Part shown: positions 52,218 through 58,805 of the stretch, piece after piece
How positions within the stretch are numbered: position 1 is the stretch's first letter
Layout: each line of letters opens with the position of its first letter
Assembly: GCA_910589035.1 (NCBI GenBank)
Contig: CAJUSI010000082.1
Coordinates: 1 to 58,805, forward strand
Length of the DNA: 58,805 bases
Origin: an uncultured Acetatifactor sp.
GTDB taxonomy: Bacteria; Bacillota; Clostridia; Lachnospirales; Lachnospiraceae
Direction of reading: 5' to 3'
Translations under genes and position numbers: made by a program
Notes under the pieces: model-generated
The model's input: only the letters and a program-made list of their open reading frames with translations
The model's database searches: none
What the model was told of the DNA's origin: nothing

Positions 52218-53036
52218 ATGGGACTGGTAGTTGATACGAACAGAAAAACAGGAGTGCAGACAATTAAGATAAAAAATCATGACGGCTCCACCGCGGGAAC
52301 CATCACCATCCGCAACCCCGCGCTGAAGAAGACAAAGAGAGTGAACTACAAATTCCGGAGGATATCCAACCAGATCATCCAGACCAAAACCTCCGGCAAT
52401 GCCAGGCGGGTTCTGGCGTCTGCCAAAGGGGAGACCGTGAGCCTGCGCAGAAAGCGGGCCACCGGAGACTACAACAGCTCCGAGCTGCAGAGAGCCATCC
52501 GCCACGCGGAACGGATGGAGCGGGTTGCCAGGAAACGGATGAAGCACCTGCAGCAGGAAGAAAATATAGAGAAACATGGCGACGGCGCCTGGCAGGTTGG
52601 ATTTGACGAGGAAGACCTGGATGAAATGCTGAAAAACGGAGAAGGCGAAGACTTCACCGGTCTGAACGCGGAAGAAATCAAGCAGCTCATGCAGGAACTC
52701 CAGGAAGAACTGGAGCAGCTCCAACAGGAGAACGGCCTGGAGGAATTGACCCAGACCATACAGGTGAATATGGACCCCGCCCAGCTGGAACAGCTGAAAA
52801 AGAAGCACCGGGCGGAAGAAATGCGCGAAATCATGGAAGCCGACCTGCAATACCTGAAAGCCCTGTTCGACCAGCTGCAAAAAGAGCGCCAGGAGAGCGC
52901 CTCCCCCTCCTCCGACAGCGTGTCCCTGCAGCTGTCCGGCGTGGAGATCCCGGTCCAAATCGACGAGAGAACCGCCGCCGAAGTAGTCTCCGACGGCGCC
53001 GCAGCAGCGGGCGGCACCATTGACATCTCCGTGTAA
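52218..53036 (+). CDS. conserved-looking coiled-coil protein of unknown function
   Basis: 272 residues; I do not recognise a named family. The basic N-terminal part (TNRKTGVQTIKIKNHDGSTA, KRVNYKFRRISNQIIQTKTS) looks like a small beta domain. The middle, about 105-230, is strongly charged and heptad-like (LMQELQEELEQLQQENGLEE), a probable coiled coil. The tail is polar with a VSLQLSGVEIPVQID strand. No membrane segment. AGGAGG before ATG 52218 decides the start against a 22-codon extension. It stands alone; a hairpin follows its stop. Confidence 0.7.
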   Translation: MGLVVDTNRKTGVQTIKIKNHDGSTAGTITIRNPALKKTKRVNYKFRRISNQIIQTKTSGNARRVLASAKGETVSLRRKRATGDYNSSELQRAIRHAERMERVARKRMKHLQQEENIEKHGDGAWQVGFDEEDLDEMLKNGEGEDFTGLNAEEIKQLMQELQEELEQLQQENGLEELTQTIQVNMDPAQLEQLKKKHRAEEMREIMEADLQYLKALFDQLQKERQESASPSSDSVSLQLSGVEIPVQIDERTAAEVVSDGAAAAGGTIDISV

Positions 53037-53046
53037 AAAAGATTGC

Positions 53047-53096
53047 CGGCGGGATTGCAGGGCTAAATGCAAAAATTTCCCTTGCAATTCCGCCCC
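53047..53096 (+). terminator. hairpin after the coiled-coil gene, atypical terminator
   Basis: GGCGGGATTGCAGGG on the left pairs with CCCTTGCAATTCCGCC on the right with one bulge and one G-U. There is no T tract after it, so a terminating role is doubtful. Confidence 0.35.
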
Positions 53097-53275
53097 TGCT
53101 ATGCTACCCTTAAAAAACAGGGAACATAAAGTCTGAAGTGTTCTAAAGGCAGCAGTGCCATTTCTGCAATATCAAAAATCCGGAAAATCCCGAATTTCCA
53201 TTGCCGCCGGGAATGTTCTGTGTCAAATGTAAAGTTATTTCTCAACATATTTTTATAAGGAATCAGGTGATTAAA

Positions 53276-55423
53276 ATGACCGCAAAAGAAGTCCTGAAAC
53301 ACTACTTCGGCTATGATTCCTTCCGGAAAGGCCAGGAAGGCATCATAACCGCCATCACGGCAGGGCGGGACGTCCTGGCCGTCATGCCCACAGGCGCGGG
53401 CAAATCCATATGCTACCAGGTGCCGGCTCTGATGCTGCCCGGCATAACCCTGGTCATATCGCCCCTGATTTCCCTGATGCAGGACCAGGTGAAGGCCCTC
53501 AACGAGGCCGGCATCCACGCTGCGTTTATCAACTCCTCCCTCACGGAGTCGCAGATCCGGAGGGCACTGCAGCTGGCGGCTGAGGGCGCCTATAAGATTG
53601 TTTACATGGCGCCGGAGCGCTTGGAGAACCATGATTTTCTGAAATTCGCGGTCGGTGCGGAGATTTCCATGGTGACCGTGGACGAGGCCCACTGCATCTC
53701 CCAGTGGGGACAGGATTTCCGCCCCAGCTATCTGAAAATCGTGGACTTCATCCGAAATCTTCCGAAAAGGCCTATCGTTAGCGCCTTTACCGCCACAGCC
53801 ACCAAGGAGGTAAAGGAAGACATTCTATGCATCTTAAATTTGCCAGACCCCTATGTCACCGTCACTGGCTTCGACAGAGAGAACCTCTATTACCGCGTGG
53901 AAAACGTCCGCAGGAAAGACGACTATGTCATGGATTACATCGCAGTCCACCCAAAGGACAGCGGAATCGTCTACTGCGCCACCCGCAAAAACGTGGACAA
54001 GCTTTTCGAGGCACTGTTCCAAAAGGGTGTCCCCGCCGCCAGATACCACGCAGGCATGGACAATGAGGATCGAAAAAGGAGCCAGGACGACTTCATCTAT
54101 GACCGCGCCCCCGTCATCATAGCCACCAACGCCTTCGGCATGGGCATCGACAAATCCAATGTGCGATATGTCATCCACTACAACATGCCCCAGAGCATGG
54201 AGAACTATTACCAGGAGGCCGGCCGCGCCGGCCGGGACGGGGAGCCGTCCCAGTGCATCCTGCTCTTCTCGCCCCAGGATATCGTAATCGACAGGCTCCT
54301 TCTGGAGAAAAAGGACTTCTCCGGACTGGACCGGGAGGAGGCGGAGCTGGTAAAACAGCGGGACATGCGCCGCCTCCAGGTTATGGAGAGATACTGCAGG
54401 ACAGTGGAGTGCCTGCGCAATTATATCCTGAATTATTTCGGGGAAAAGACCTCCGCACCCTGCGACAACTGCGGCAACTGCCACAGGGACTACCGGGAGC
54501 AGGACATGACCGCCCAGGCGAAGCAGATCATCAACTGCGTGGCCGAGACAAAAGGCCGCTACGGACTTACCATCGTCCTCGGCACCCTGATGGGGGCGGA
54601 CAGAGCAAGGCTGCGGGAGCTTGGCACAGTGCATTACAGGACGTACGGAGCGCTGAAGGACTGCGGGGAGCCGCTGCTGCGCAGCCTGATCAGCCGGATG
54701 ATCGAGGAGGGCTACCTGTACCAGACGGAAGGCCGATACAGCATGCTCAGAATGGGGAATATCACTCCCTTGCGGGACGAAAATACCCGGGTGATGATGC
54801 GCATTTACCGGGAGAAAGAGCCGGAGAGGGGGCTGGAAGGAAAGAACCAGAGCAGAGGGAAAGCCCCCCGCAGGGGTACGGACGCGCTTACCTCCGCGGG
54901 CTACGACCTGTTCGAAGTGCTGCGCAAACTGCGGCTGGAGATCGCCAGGGAGGAGTCGCTGCCGCCCTATATCATCTTCAATGACAGGACGCTGATTGAC
55001 ATGTGTATAAAACTGCCGAAAACCGCAGAAGATTTATTGAGAGTCTCCGGCGTGGGCGGGAGGAAGCAGGAGAAATACGGGGACAGGTTCTTAAGCGCCA
55101 TAGCCTCTTTCCTGGAATCCTGCCCCCATGCCGTGACCAGCACTCAGGCTCAGGAGGACGAGCCGGGCGGAGATGGGGATGGCGGGCTTTCGGAGCGACA
55201 GGAAACGCAGCCTTCAGCCAGGCCGAAATTTGACAGAGCGGAATTCAACCGGGCAAGGAACCGGCCAGACGGGGCGGGTGCGGCCTGGAGCGCGGAGGAG
55301 GACGAGCGGTTAAAGCAGGAGTTTCAGGAGGGGATGACCATGGCGGAGATGGCCAGGCGTCACAGTAGGACGAGAGGCGGTATTATAGCCAGGCTGAAAA
55401 AGCAAGGACTGATAGAAGCGTAG
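53276..55423 (+). CDS. recQ: ATP-dependent DNA helicase RecQ
   Basis: 715 residues. Helicase motifs: PTGAGKSICYQVPAL (I), TVDEAHCISQWGQDFRP (II and the RecQ aromatic loop), SAFTATAT (III), ATNAFGMGIDKSNVR (V) and QEAGRAGRDG (VI). The RQC zinc site (CDNCGNC) and winged helix follow, then an HRDC domain (about 545-620, LRLEIAREESLPPYIIFND). A C-terminal extension of about 95 residues ends in a Myb/SANT-like helix bundle, WSAEEDERLKQEFQEG...MARRHSRTRGGIIARL. RecQ unwinds 3'-tailed duplexes in recombinational repair. ATG 53276 is preferred to longer in-frame versions. Confidence 0.95.
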   Translation: MTAKEVLKHYFGYDSFRKGQEGIITAITAGRDVLAVMPTGAGKSICYQVPALMLPGITLVISPLISLMQDQVKALNEAGIHAAFINSSLTESQIRRALQLAAEGAYKIVYMAPERLENHDFLKFAVGAEISMVTVDEAHCISQWGQDFRPSYLKIVDFIRNLPKRPIVSAFTATATKEVKEDILCILNLPDPYVTVTGFDRENLYYRVENVRRKDDYVMDYIAVHPKDSGIVYCATRKNVDKLFEALFQKGVPAARYHAGMDNEDRKRSQDDFIYDRAPVIIATNAFGMGIDKSNVRYVIHYNMPQSMENYYQEAGRAGRDGEPSQCILLFSPQDIVIDRLLLEKKDFSGLDREEAELVKQRDMRRLQVMERYCRTVECLRNYILNYFGEKTSAPCDNCGNCHRDYREQDMTAQAKQIINCVAETKGRYGLTIVLGTLMGADRARLRELGTVHYRTYGALKDCGEPLLRSLISRMIEEGYLYQTEGRYSMLRMGNITPLRDENTRVMMRIYREKEPERGLEGKNQSRGKAPRRGTDALTSAGYDLFEVLRKLRLEIAREESLPPYIIFNDRTLIDMCIKLPKTAEDLLRVSGVGGRKQEKYGDRFLSAIASFLESCPHAVTSTQAQEDEPGGDGDGGLSERQETQPSARPKFDRAEFNRARNRPDGAGAAWSAEEDERLKQEFQEGMTMAEMARRHSRTRGGIIARLKKQGLIEA

Positions 55424-55522
55424 TGAAAAATGCAGTATAATTATATAGCGATAATGTAGCGAAGACAGAGCAGGAATGGAGGAAAAAGTATGTTACTATT
55501 CATGCAGGCGGTTCTGGTAAAC

Positions 55523-57121
55523 TCATACCACAGCTTCCGTAATCTCTTTTCCTCCGATGAAAATATCATGGACGCCAATCTTCTTGTTACAGTTGAAGTT
55601 AAAGCTGAGCAGATATCCCTTGTCGATGTGATAATCGTCAAGATATCCCAGCAGCTGTTGTTCCCCGCGTTTATTGTATTCTTCTCCATGCCAGATTTTC
55701 ATTTCGATGATATACTGTTCTCCGCAGTAGTCAACAATCACATCCGTTCTCCGCAAATCTCTTGTCCTGGCCTCCACATAATAATTTCCGGTTCCATTGA
55801 TGATGGGTTTGAGATAGAGCAGAAAATACTGCCGCCCCTCCTCTTCCAGGAATTTTTCGCCCCGGCTGCCGTAGATTTCCGTAAAATGGACCACGAATTT
55901 CTCCAGAATCCTCCGCATGTTCAGATGTCCATCCACAATGAACTGGCTCTTTTCCCGCAGAGAGGCCCTGCCGATATCGGTGCCATATATCTCGTTTTCG
56001 GACAGATAATAGTTGTAAAGCCGCATTTCAAAAATACGGTTCGCAATCGCCACAGTGCCGTTCAGATTTTTGATGAAGCCAAACATGGCGGCCACATCTA
56101 TGACATTTTCATCCGCACTGTAAGAAAAGGCTCTGCCAGTAAAGAGAAGCGTTCTCAACATGGTGTTCAGGCTGGGCGCATCATGGAGTTTTCCTATCAG
56201 GGACTCGAAAAGTGTGTTCTTTTCGGATAAAATCATGCGAACAGCCTGCAAAAGCCCATTCTTTGTCCAGGCTGCTTTTTTGGAGCCGTACTCCTTGCTT
56301 ATGCTGACATCTTCATCCAATAACTGACACAATCTGGAAACCAGAAAGGGATAGCCGGAGGTATAATCATAAAGCAGACCGGCCATTTCATCGATAGCCA
56401 TTCCAAGCTGATAATCGTTATCATACTCCTGGATCATTCCGGCAATGTCATCTTTTGAGAAGCTCATATCAACCTTAAAATCAGCCGCAATATTCCAGGG
56501 ACTGTTATATTTATGTTCTTCCTCAGGGCGGAGCTTCCTCCTCAGGTTCTTGATATCATATACCCCGGCCAGGATGACAGACCAAAAGGCAGGCTGTTGA
56601 AAACGCTGGATATACTGTGCCCGAAGCTGTGCAAGAAAGTCCAGGAACACCTGATTGTTGGCGGCGCTGTCCACCTCATCGACTATCAGAACAATGGGCC
56701 TGTCGGAGGCGGCGCATATCATAGCCAGTCTTTGAAAAAGCGGCCTCAGGGTGAAGCTTTCACGGTCTATGTCCTGAGAGATATCTGTTATGGCATTTTG
56801 GAGTGCATCAGACATTGCCGGCTTGCCAGGCAGAAAGGAAGCTAAAAAGGAATCCGCAAAAGCGGATGAGAAAATAGCCTCGCCGCAGAAATCTGCGCTT
56901 CCAAATGTCTGAAAGTCTATGAATACCATATAATATTTTTCCTGTAGATATCGGCTTAATGCCATGAGGACAGTCGTTTTTCCGTATTGGCGGGCTCTGT
57001 TGATTGCAAAGTATTTTCCCGTATCCACAAGCTGGGAGATTTCCTTCAAACGGCTTTCTATATTTACCATATAATGCATTTCCGGAATACAGATGGCTGT
57101 AGTATTAAATGATTTTGGCAT
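55523..57121 (-). CDS. AAA-type ATPase with C-terminal PD-(D/E)XK-like nuclease domain
   Basis: 532 residues. The N-terminal AAA domain has a P-loop-like NRARQYGKTTVLMAL (about 41-55), Walker B PIVLIVDEVDSAANN, and a following sensor region VILAGVYDIKNL. The C-terminal part carries DVIVDYCGEQYIIEMKIWHG with the D...E-x-K arrangement of the PD-(D/E)XK nucleases (DUF1703-like). The family is abundant and often multicopy in gut Clostridia and Bacteroidetes; its role is not settled. GGAGGA lies 5 nt before the ATG. A Nudix gene lies 57 bp upstream on the same strand. Confidence 0.85.
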   Translation of the reverse strand: MPKSFNTTAICIPEMHYMVNIESRLKEISQLVDTGKYFAINRARQYGKTTVLMALSRYLQEKYYMVFIDFQTFGSADFCGEAIFSSAFADSFLASFLPGKPAMSDALQNAITDISQDIDRESFTLRPLFQRLAMICAASDRPIVLIVDEVDSAANNQVFLDFLAQLRAQYIQRFQQPAFWSVILAGVYDIKNLRRKLRPEEEHKYNSPWNIAADFKVDMSFSKDDIAGMIQEYDNDYQLGMAIDEMAGLLYDYTSGYPFLVSRLCQLLDEDVSISKEYGSKKAAWTKNGLLQAVRMILSEKNTLFESLIGKLHDAPSLNTMLRTLLFTGRAFSYSADENVIDVAAMFGFIKNLNGTVAIANRIFEMRLYNYYLSENEIYGTDIGRASLREKSQFIVDGHLNMRRILEKFVVHFTEIYGSRGEKFLEEEGRQYFLLYLKPIINGTGNYYVEARTRDLRRTDVIVDYCGEQYIIEMKIWHGEEYNKRGEQQLLGYLDDYHIDKGYLLSFNFNCNKKIGVHDIFIGGKEITEAVV

Positions 57122-57178
57122 GAAAATCCTCCTTTGGCGGCATGTGCCGGAATCTTATTTGGGGACAACCGGCGACTA

Positions 57179-57625
57179 TTACCGCAGATAGCCTCTCCGC
57201 GCCGCTTCCGCCAGAAGCTTTGGCTGGATGTGGGGATAGGTCCAGTTGTCGGTCAGATCAGGGCTAAGGAGGACTTCCTGGATTTCGCTGTGAAGCTCTT
57301 TCTCAAAGGCGTAAATATCCGCAACGAACAGCATGCCGAAGCTTTCGGACTGATCCGTTTCGTTCACAGCATTTTTCCCTTTCACCGAATAGACACAGAC
57401 AGGCGTCATATGAAAATCTATGGCGCCCGTCTCTTCATGCAGTTCCCGCTCTGCGGTTTCCAGGATGGTCTCCCCGGGCTCCCTGTGCCCGCCAGGCGCC
57501 TCCCAGGTCTCTCTTTCCCGGTGTCTGCAGAAGACCCATTTGTCTTCCGACCGCGCTATAATTACTGCAAAGGCCAGAAGCGCGTCGTCTATTTCCGCCT
57601 GCTCATAAAATCTGACTTCGACCAT
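57179..57625 (-). CDS. Nudix hydrolase
   Basis: 148 residues. The Nudix box is complete: G-H-R-E-P-G-E-T-I-L-E-T-A-E-R-E-L-H-E-E-T-G-A, matching Gx5Ex7REUxEExGU, preceded by WEAPGG. The enzyme hydrolyses a nucleoside diphosphate linked to another moiety; the short form and WVFCRHRERETWEAPGG resemble MutT/8-oxo-dGTPase-like members, but the substrate is not determined. RBS GAAAGGAAAG precedes the ATG. Confidence 0.92.
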   Translation of the reverse strand: MVEVRFYEQAEIDDALLAFAVIIARSEDKWVFCRHRERETWEAPGGHREPGETILETAERELHEETGAIDFHMTPVCVYSVKGKNAVNETDQSESFGMLFVADIYAFEKELHSEIQEVLLSPDLTDNWTYPHIQPKLLAEAARRGYLR

Positions 57626-57662
57626 TTTACTTTCCTTTCATTGATTCCCGCGGGCAAACGTT

Positions 57663-57679
57663 GCCCGTTGGCAACGGGC
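57663..57679. repeat. short GC-rich hairpin
   Basis: GCCCGTT and AACGGGC flank a 3-nt loop in the gap between the GGDEF and Nudix genes. On the minus strand it follows the GGDEF stop by about 100 bp; no T tract follows, so a terminator call is weak. Confidence 0.3.
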
Positions 57680-57776
57680 CGGGTGTGCATACATGCCTGT
57701 CTGCACAGGAATGCCAGTTTTCCATTGGCCTTGCGACTGCTGGTCATAATGTGCCAAAACACGGGCTCCCGGCTCC

Positions 57777-58805
57777 CTATACCCGATCGTCCTTATAGAC
57801 CACATCCGAAAGGGGGATCTTATATTTCTGCTTGTATTGATACATTTTAGTGTCGGTATCGCTGATATACATCTCCAGGGGGGCATCGGGATGTACGGGA
57901 ATGAGATTGGTGGCATAGCTGAAGCTTTTGGGGTGTCCGCTGCTCTTATCGGCCAATATTGTCCGCCGCAGCTCCTCCAGCCTTTCATCCTGCTTATTCG
58001 GAGCAGTGCCGGTCTGAAGCAGGAAAAACTCATCCCCGCCTACCCGGCATAATTCACCGCCCAGCGTCTGGAGCCGTTCGGACAATTCGATGAGATAGGC
58101 ATCCCCCTGCTCATGGCCAAAGGTATCGTTACAGTATTTCAGATAGTCCACATCGATAAAAGAAAGCGTAAAGGCGGTTCCTTCATCCAGCCATTGTTTC
58201 ATTTTTTCTATCGCATAACGCCGGTTGTTCAGACCGGTTAAGGGGTCCACATAGGCAAAACGATAAATCAGATTCTGGCGTCTCTGCCGCTCGGTTTCAT
58301 CTATTACAATATGGACGATGGCCTGCTTTTTTGCATCCTGAGAATTATCCGCATCCATACTGAACCAGGGAATGAGGAAGGACTCCACCTGATAAAAGAT
58401 ATCCGCGCCGTCTGGCCCGTCAAGCTCCATATTCCAGGTCAGAGAACCCTGATTCTGCTCTGCCGCCTGCTGTTCTGAATCCAGCTCTGCCGATACCTGC
58501 AGACCCTGGATCTGGTCCGGCTGCTGCTCCGAATCCGGCTCCTTCGGCTCAGTTTCCTGGGGCTTTGCGCGCTGCATGCTCCGCGACACTATTTGCTGCT
58601 GGATCTCCGGCTGTTTATCCAGCAGCTGCTGAATAAGCTGGGCAGCGGTCTGCGCATGAGCCTTCTGATACAAATGGGCGGACTGATTGGTATGCACCTC
58701 CTGGCCCGTATCCACGGAATACACGAAAATCATGTTGTTCGTATAGTTGGTCAGAGCATTCACCAGTGCCAGATTGTTGCGTAGCTCCTGATTTGTCTGC
58801 TCCAG
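57777..58805 (-). CDS. GGDEF diguanylate cyclase, 5' end outside the window
   Basis: At least 343 residues; the frame is open to the window edge, so the true N-terminus lies beyond 58805 and a GTG at 58763 is not the start. The visible N-terminal part reads LEQTNQELRNNLALVNALTN, a coiled signalling linker, then a PAS-like segment (IFVYSVDTGQEV...) with a Gln/Glu/Pro-rich insertion of about 60 residues, repeating EPDSEQQPDQ and ELDSEQQAAEQ-like units. The C-terminal GGDEF domain starts at DPLTGLNNRR and has the intact active site RVGGDEFFLL. It should make cyclic di-GMP. An allosteric RxxD site is not obvious. Confidence 0.9.
   Translation of the reverse strand: MEQTNQELRNNLALVNALTNYTNNMIFVYSVDTGQEVHTNQSAHLYQKAHAQTAAQLIQQLLDKQPEIQQQIVSRSMQRAKPQETEPKEPDSEQQPDQIQGLQVSAELDSEQQAAEQNQGSLTWNMELDGPDGADIFYQVESFLIPWFSMDADNSQDAKKQAIVHIVIDETERQRRQNLIYRFAYVDPLTGLNNRRYAIEKMKQWLDEGTAFTLSFIDVDYLKYCNDTFGHEQGDAYLIELSERLQTLGGELCRVGGDEFFLLQTGTAPNKQDERLEELRRTILADKSSGHPKSFSYATNLIPVHPDAPLEMYISDTDTKMYQYKQKYKIPLSDVVYKDDRV

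Noticed and set aside
52107..53087. 326-codon minus-strand frame opposite the coiled-coil gene
   Set aside because: Leu/Phe/Gln-rich antisense shadow of heptad repeats; no ribosome binding site.
55490..56230. 246-codon + strand frame opposite the AAA/nuclease gene
   Set aside because: Antisense shadow; the minus-strand gene has Walker and nuclease motifs and a good ribosome binding site.

Overview
The window looks like a chromosome segment of a Gram-positive gut anaerobe of the Clostridia, most likely a Lachnospiraceae relative. The reasons are the family set (class A flavodiiron protein, YhaM-type nuclease, Firmicutes S1-domain protein, Bce-type ABC transporter), the strong GGAGG ribosome binding sites with ATG/GTG starts, and the canonical sigma-A promoters. 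The species call is inference. No rRNA, tRNA, CRISPR array or intact transposase gene was seen.

Layout. 1-1430 is gene-poor and full of palindromes: a MITE-like element at 268-447 and a nested foldback at 837-1046. 1464-11782 is a mostly housekeeping block on the + strand: a Sel1-repeat protein, an S1-domain protein, a membrane-anchored HtrA-like protein whose catalytic His and Asp look replaced, YhaM, FprA, an RlmD-type methyltransferase carrying minisatellite insertions, and a Fic protein. 11835-15772 (- strand) is a decayed Bce-type module: an in-frame fusion of a response-regulator start to a histidine-kinase end, an ABC ATPase, and a permease split in two. 16035-18733 holds a GNAT enzyme, an unknown protein, Tag glycosylase and an AAA ATPase.

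19037-35124 is a visibly AT-richer island read as one + strand operon from a strong promoter at 18975-19003. Order: small HTH protein, cytosine-5 methyltransferase, a two-TM coiled-coil protein, SNF2 helicase (DrmD-like), adenine methyltransferase (type III Mod-like), type III Res-like helicase-nuclease, DrmA, DrmB, DrmC, Vsr endonuclease and a small unknown protein. This is a DISARM core combined with a Mod/Res pair, a 5mC methyltransferase/Vsr pair and unassigned extras. It is the best candidate here for an undescribed arrangement.

35182-49200 is a second, mosaic defence-like region: methyltransferase plus PLD-helicase, a 1139-residue helical protein of unknown function, an overlapping AAA/TOPRIM pair, a zinc-ribbon protein, a KAP NTPase, and several gene remnants. 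The last ~83 bp of the PLD-helicase gene recur twice more downstream, each time just before the next module, which suggests the region grew by recombination at homologous gene ends.

49224-58805 returns to ordinary genes: methyltransferase, Bcp peroxiredoxin, a GNAT enzyme with an intragenic 18-bp minisatellite, a coiled-coil protein, RecQ and, on the - strand, an AAA/PD-(D/E)XK protein, a Nudix hydrolase and a GGDEF protein that runs off the window end. All family calls come from motif reading by eye; no database search was possible.
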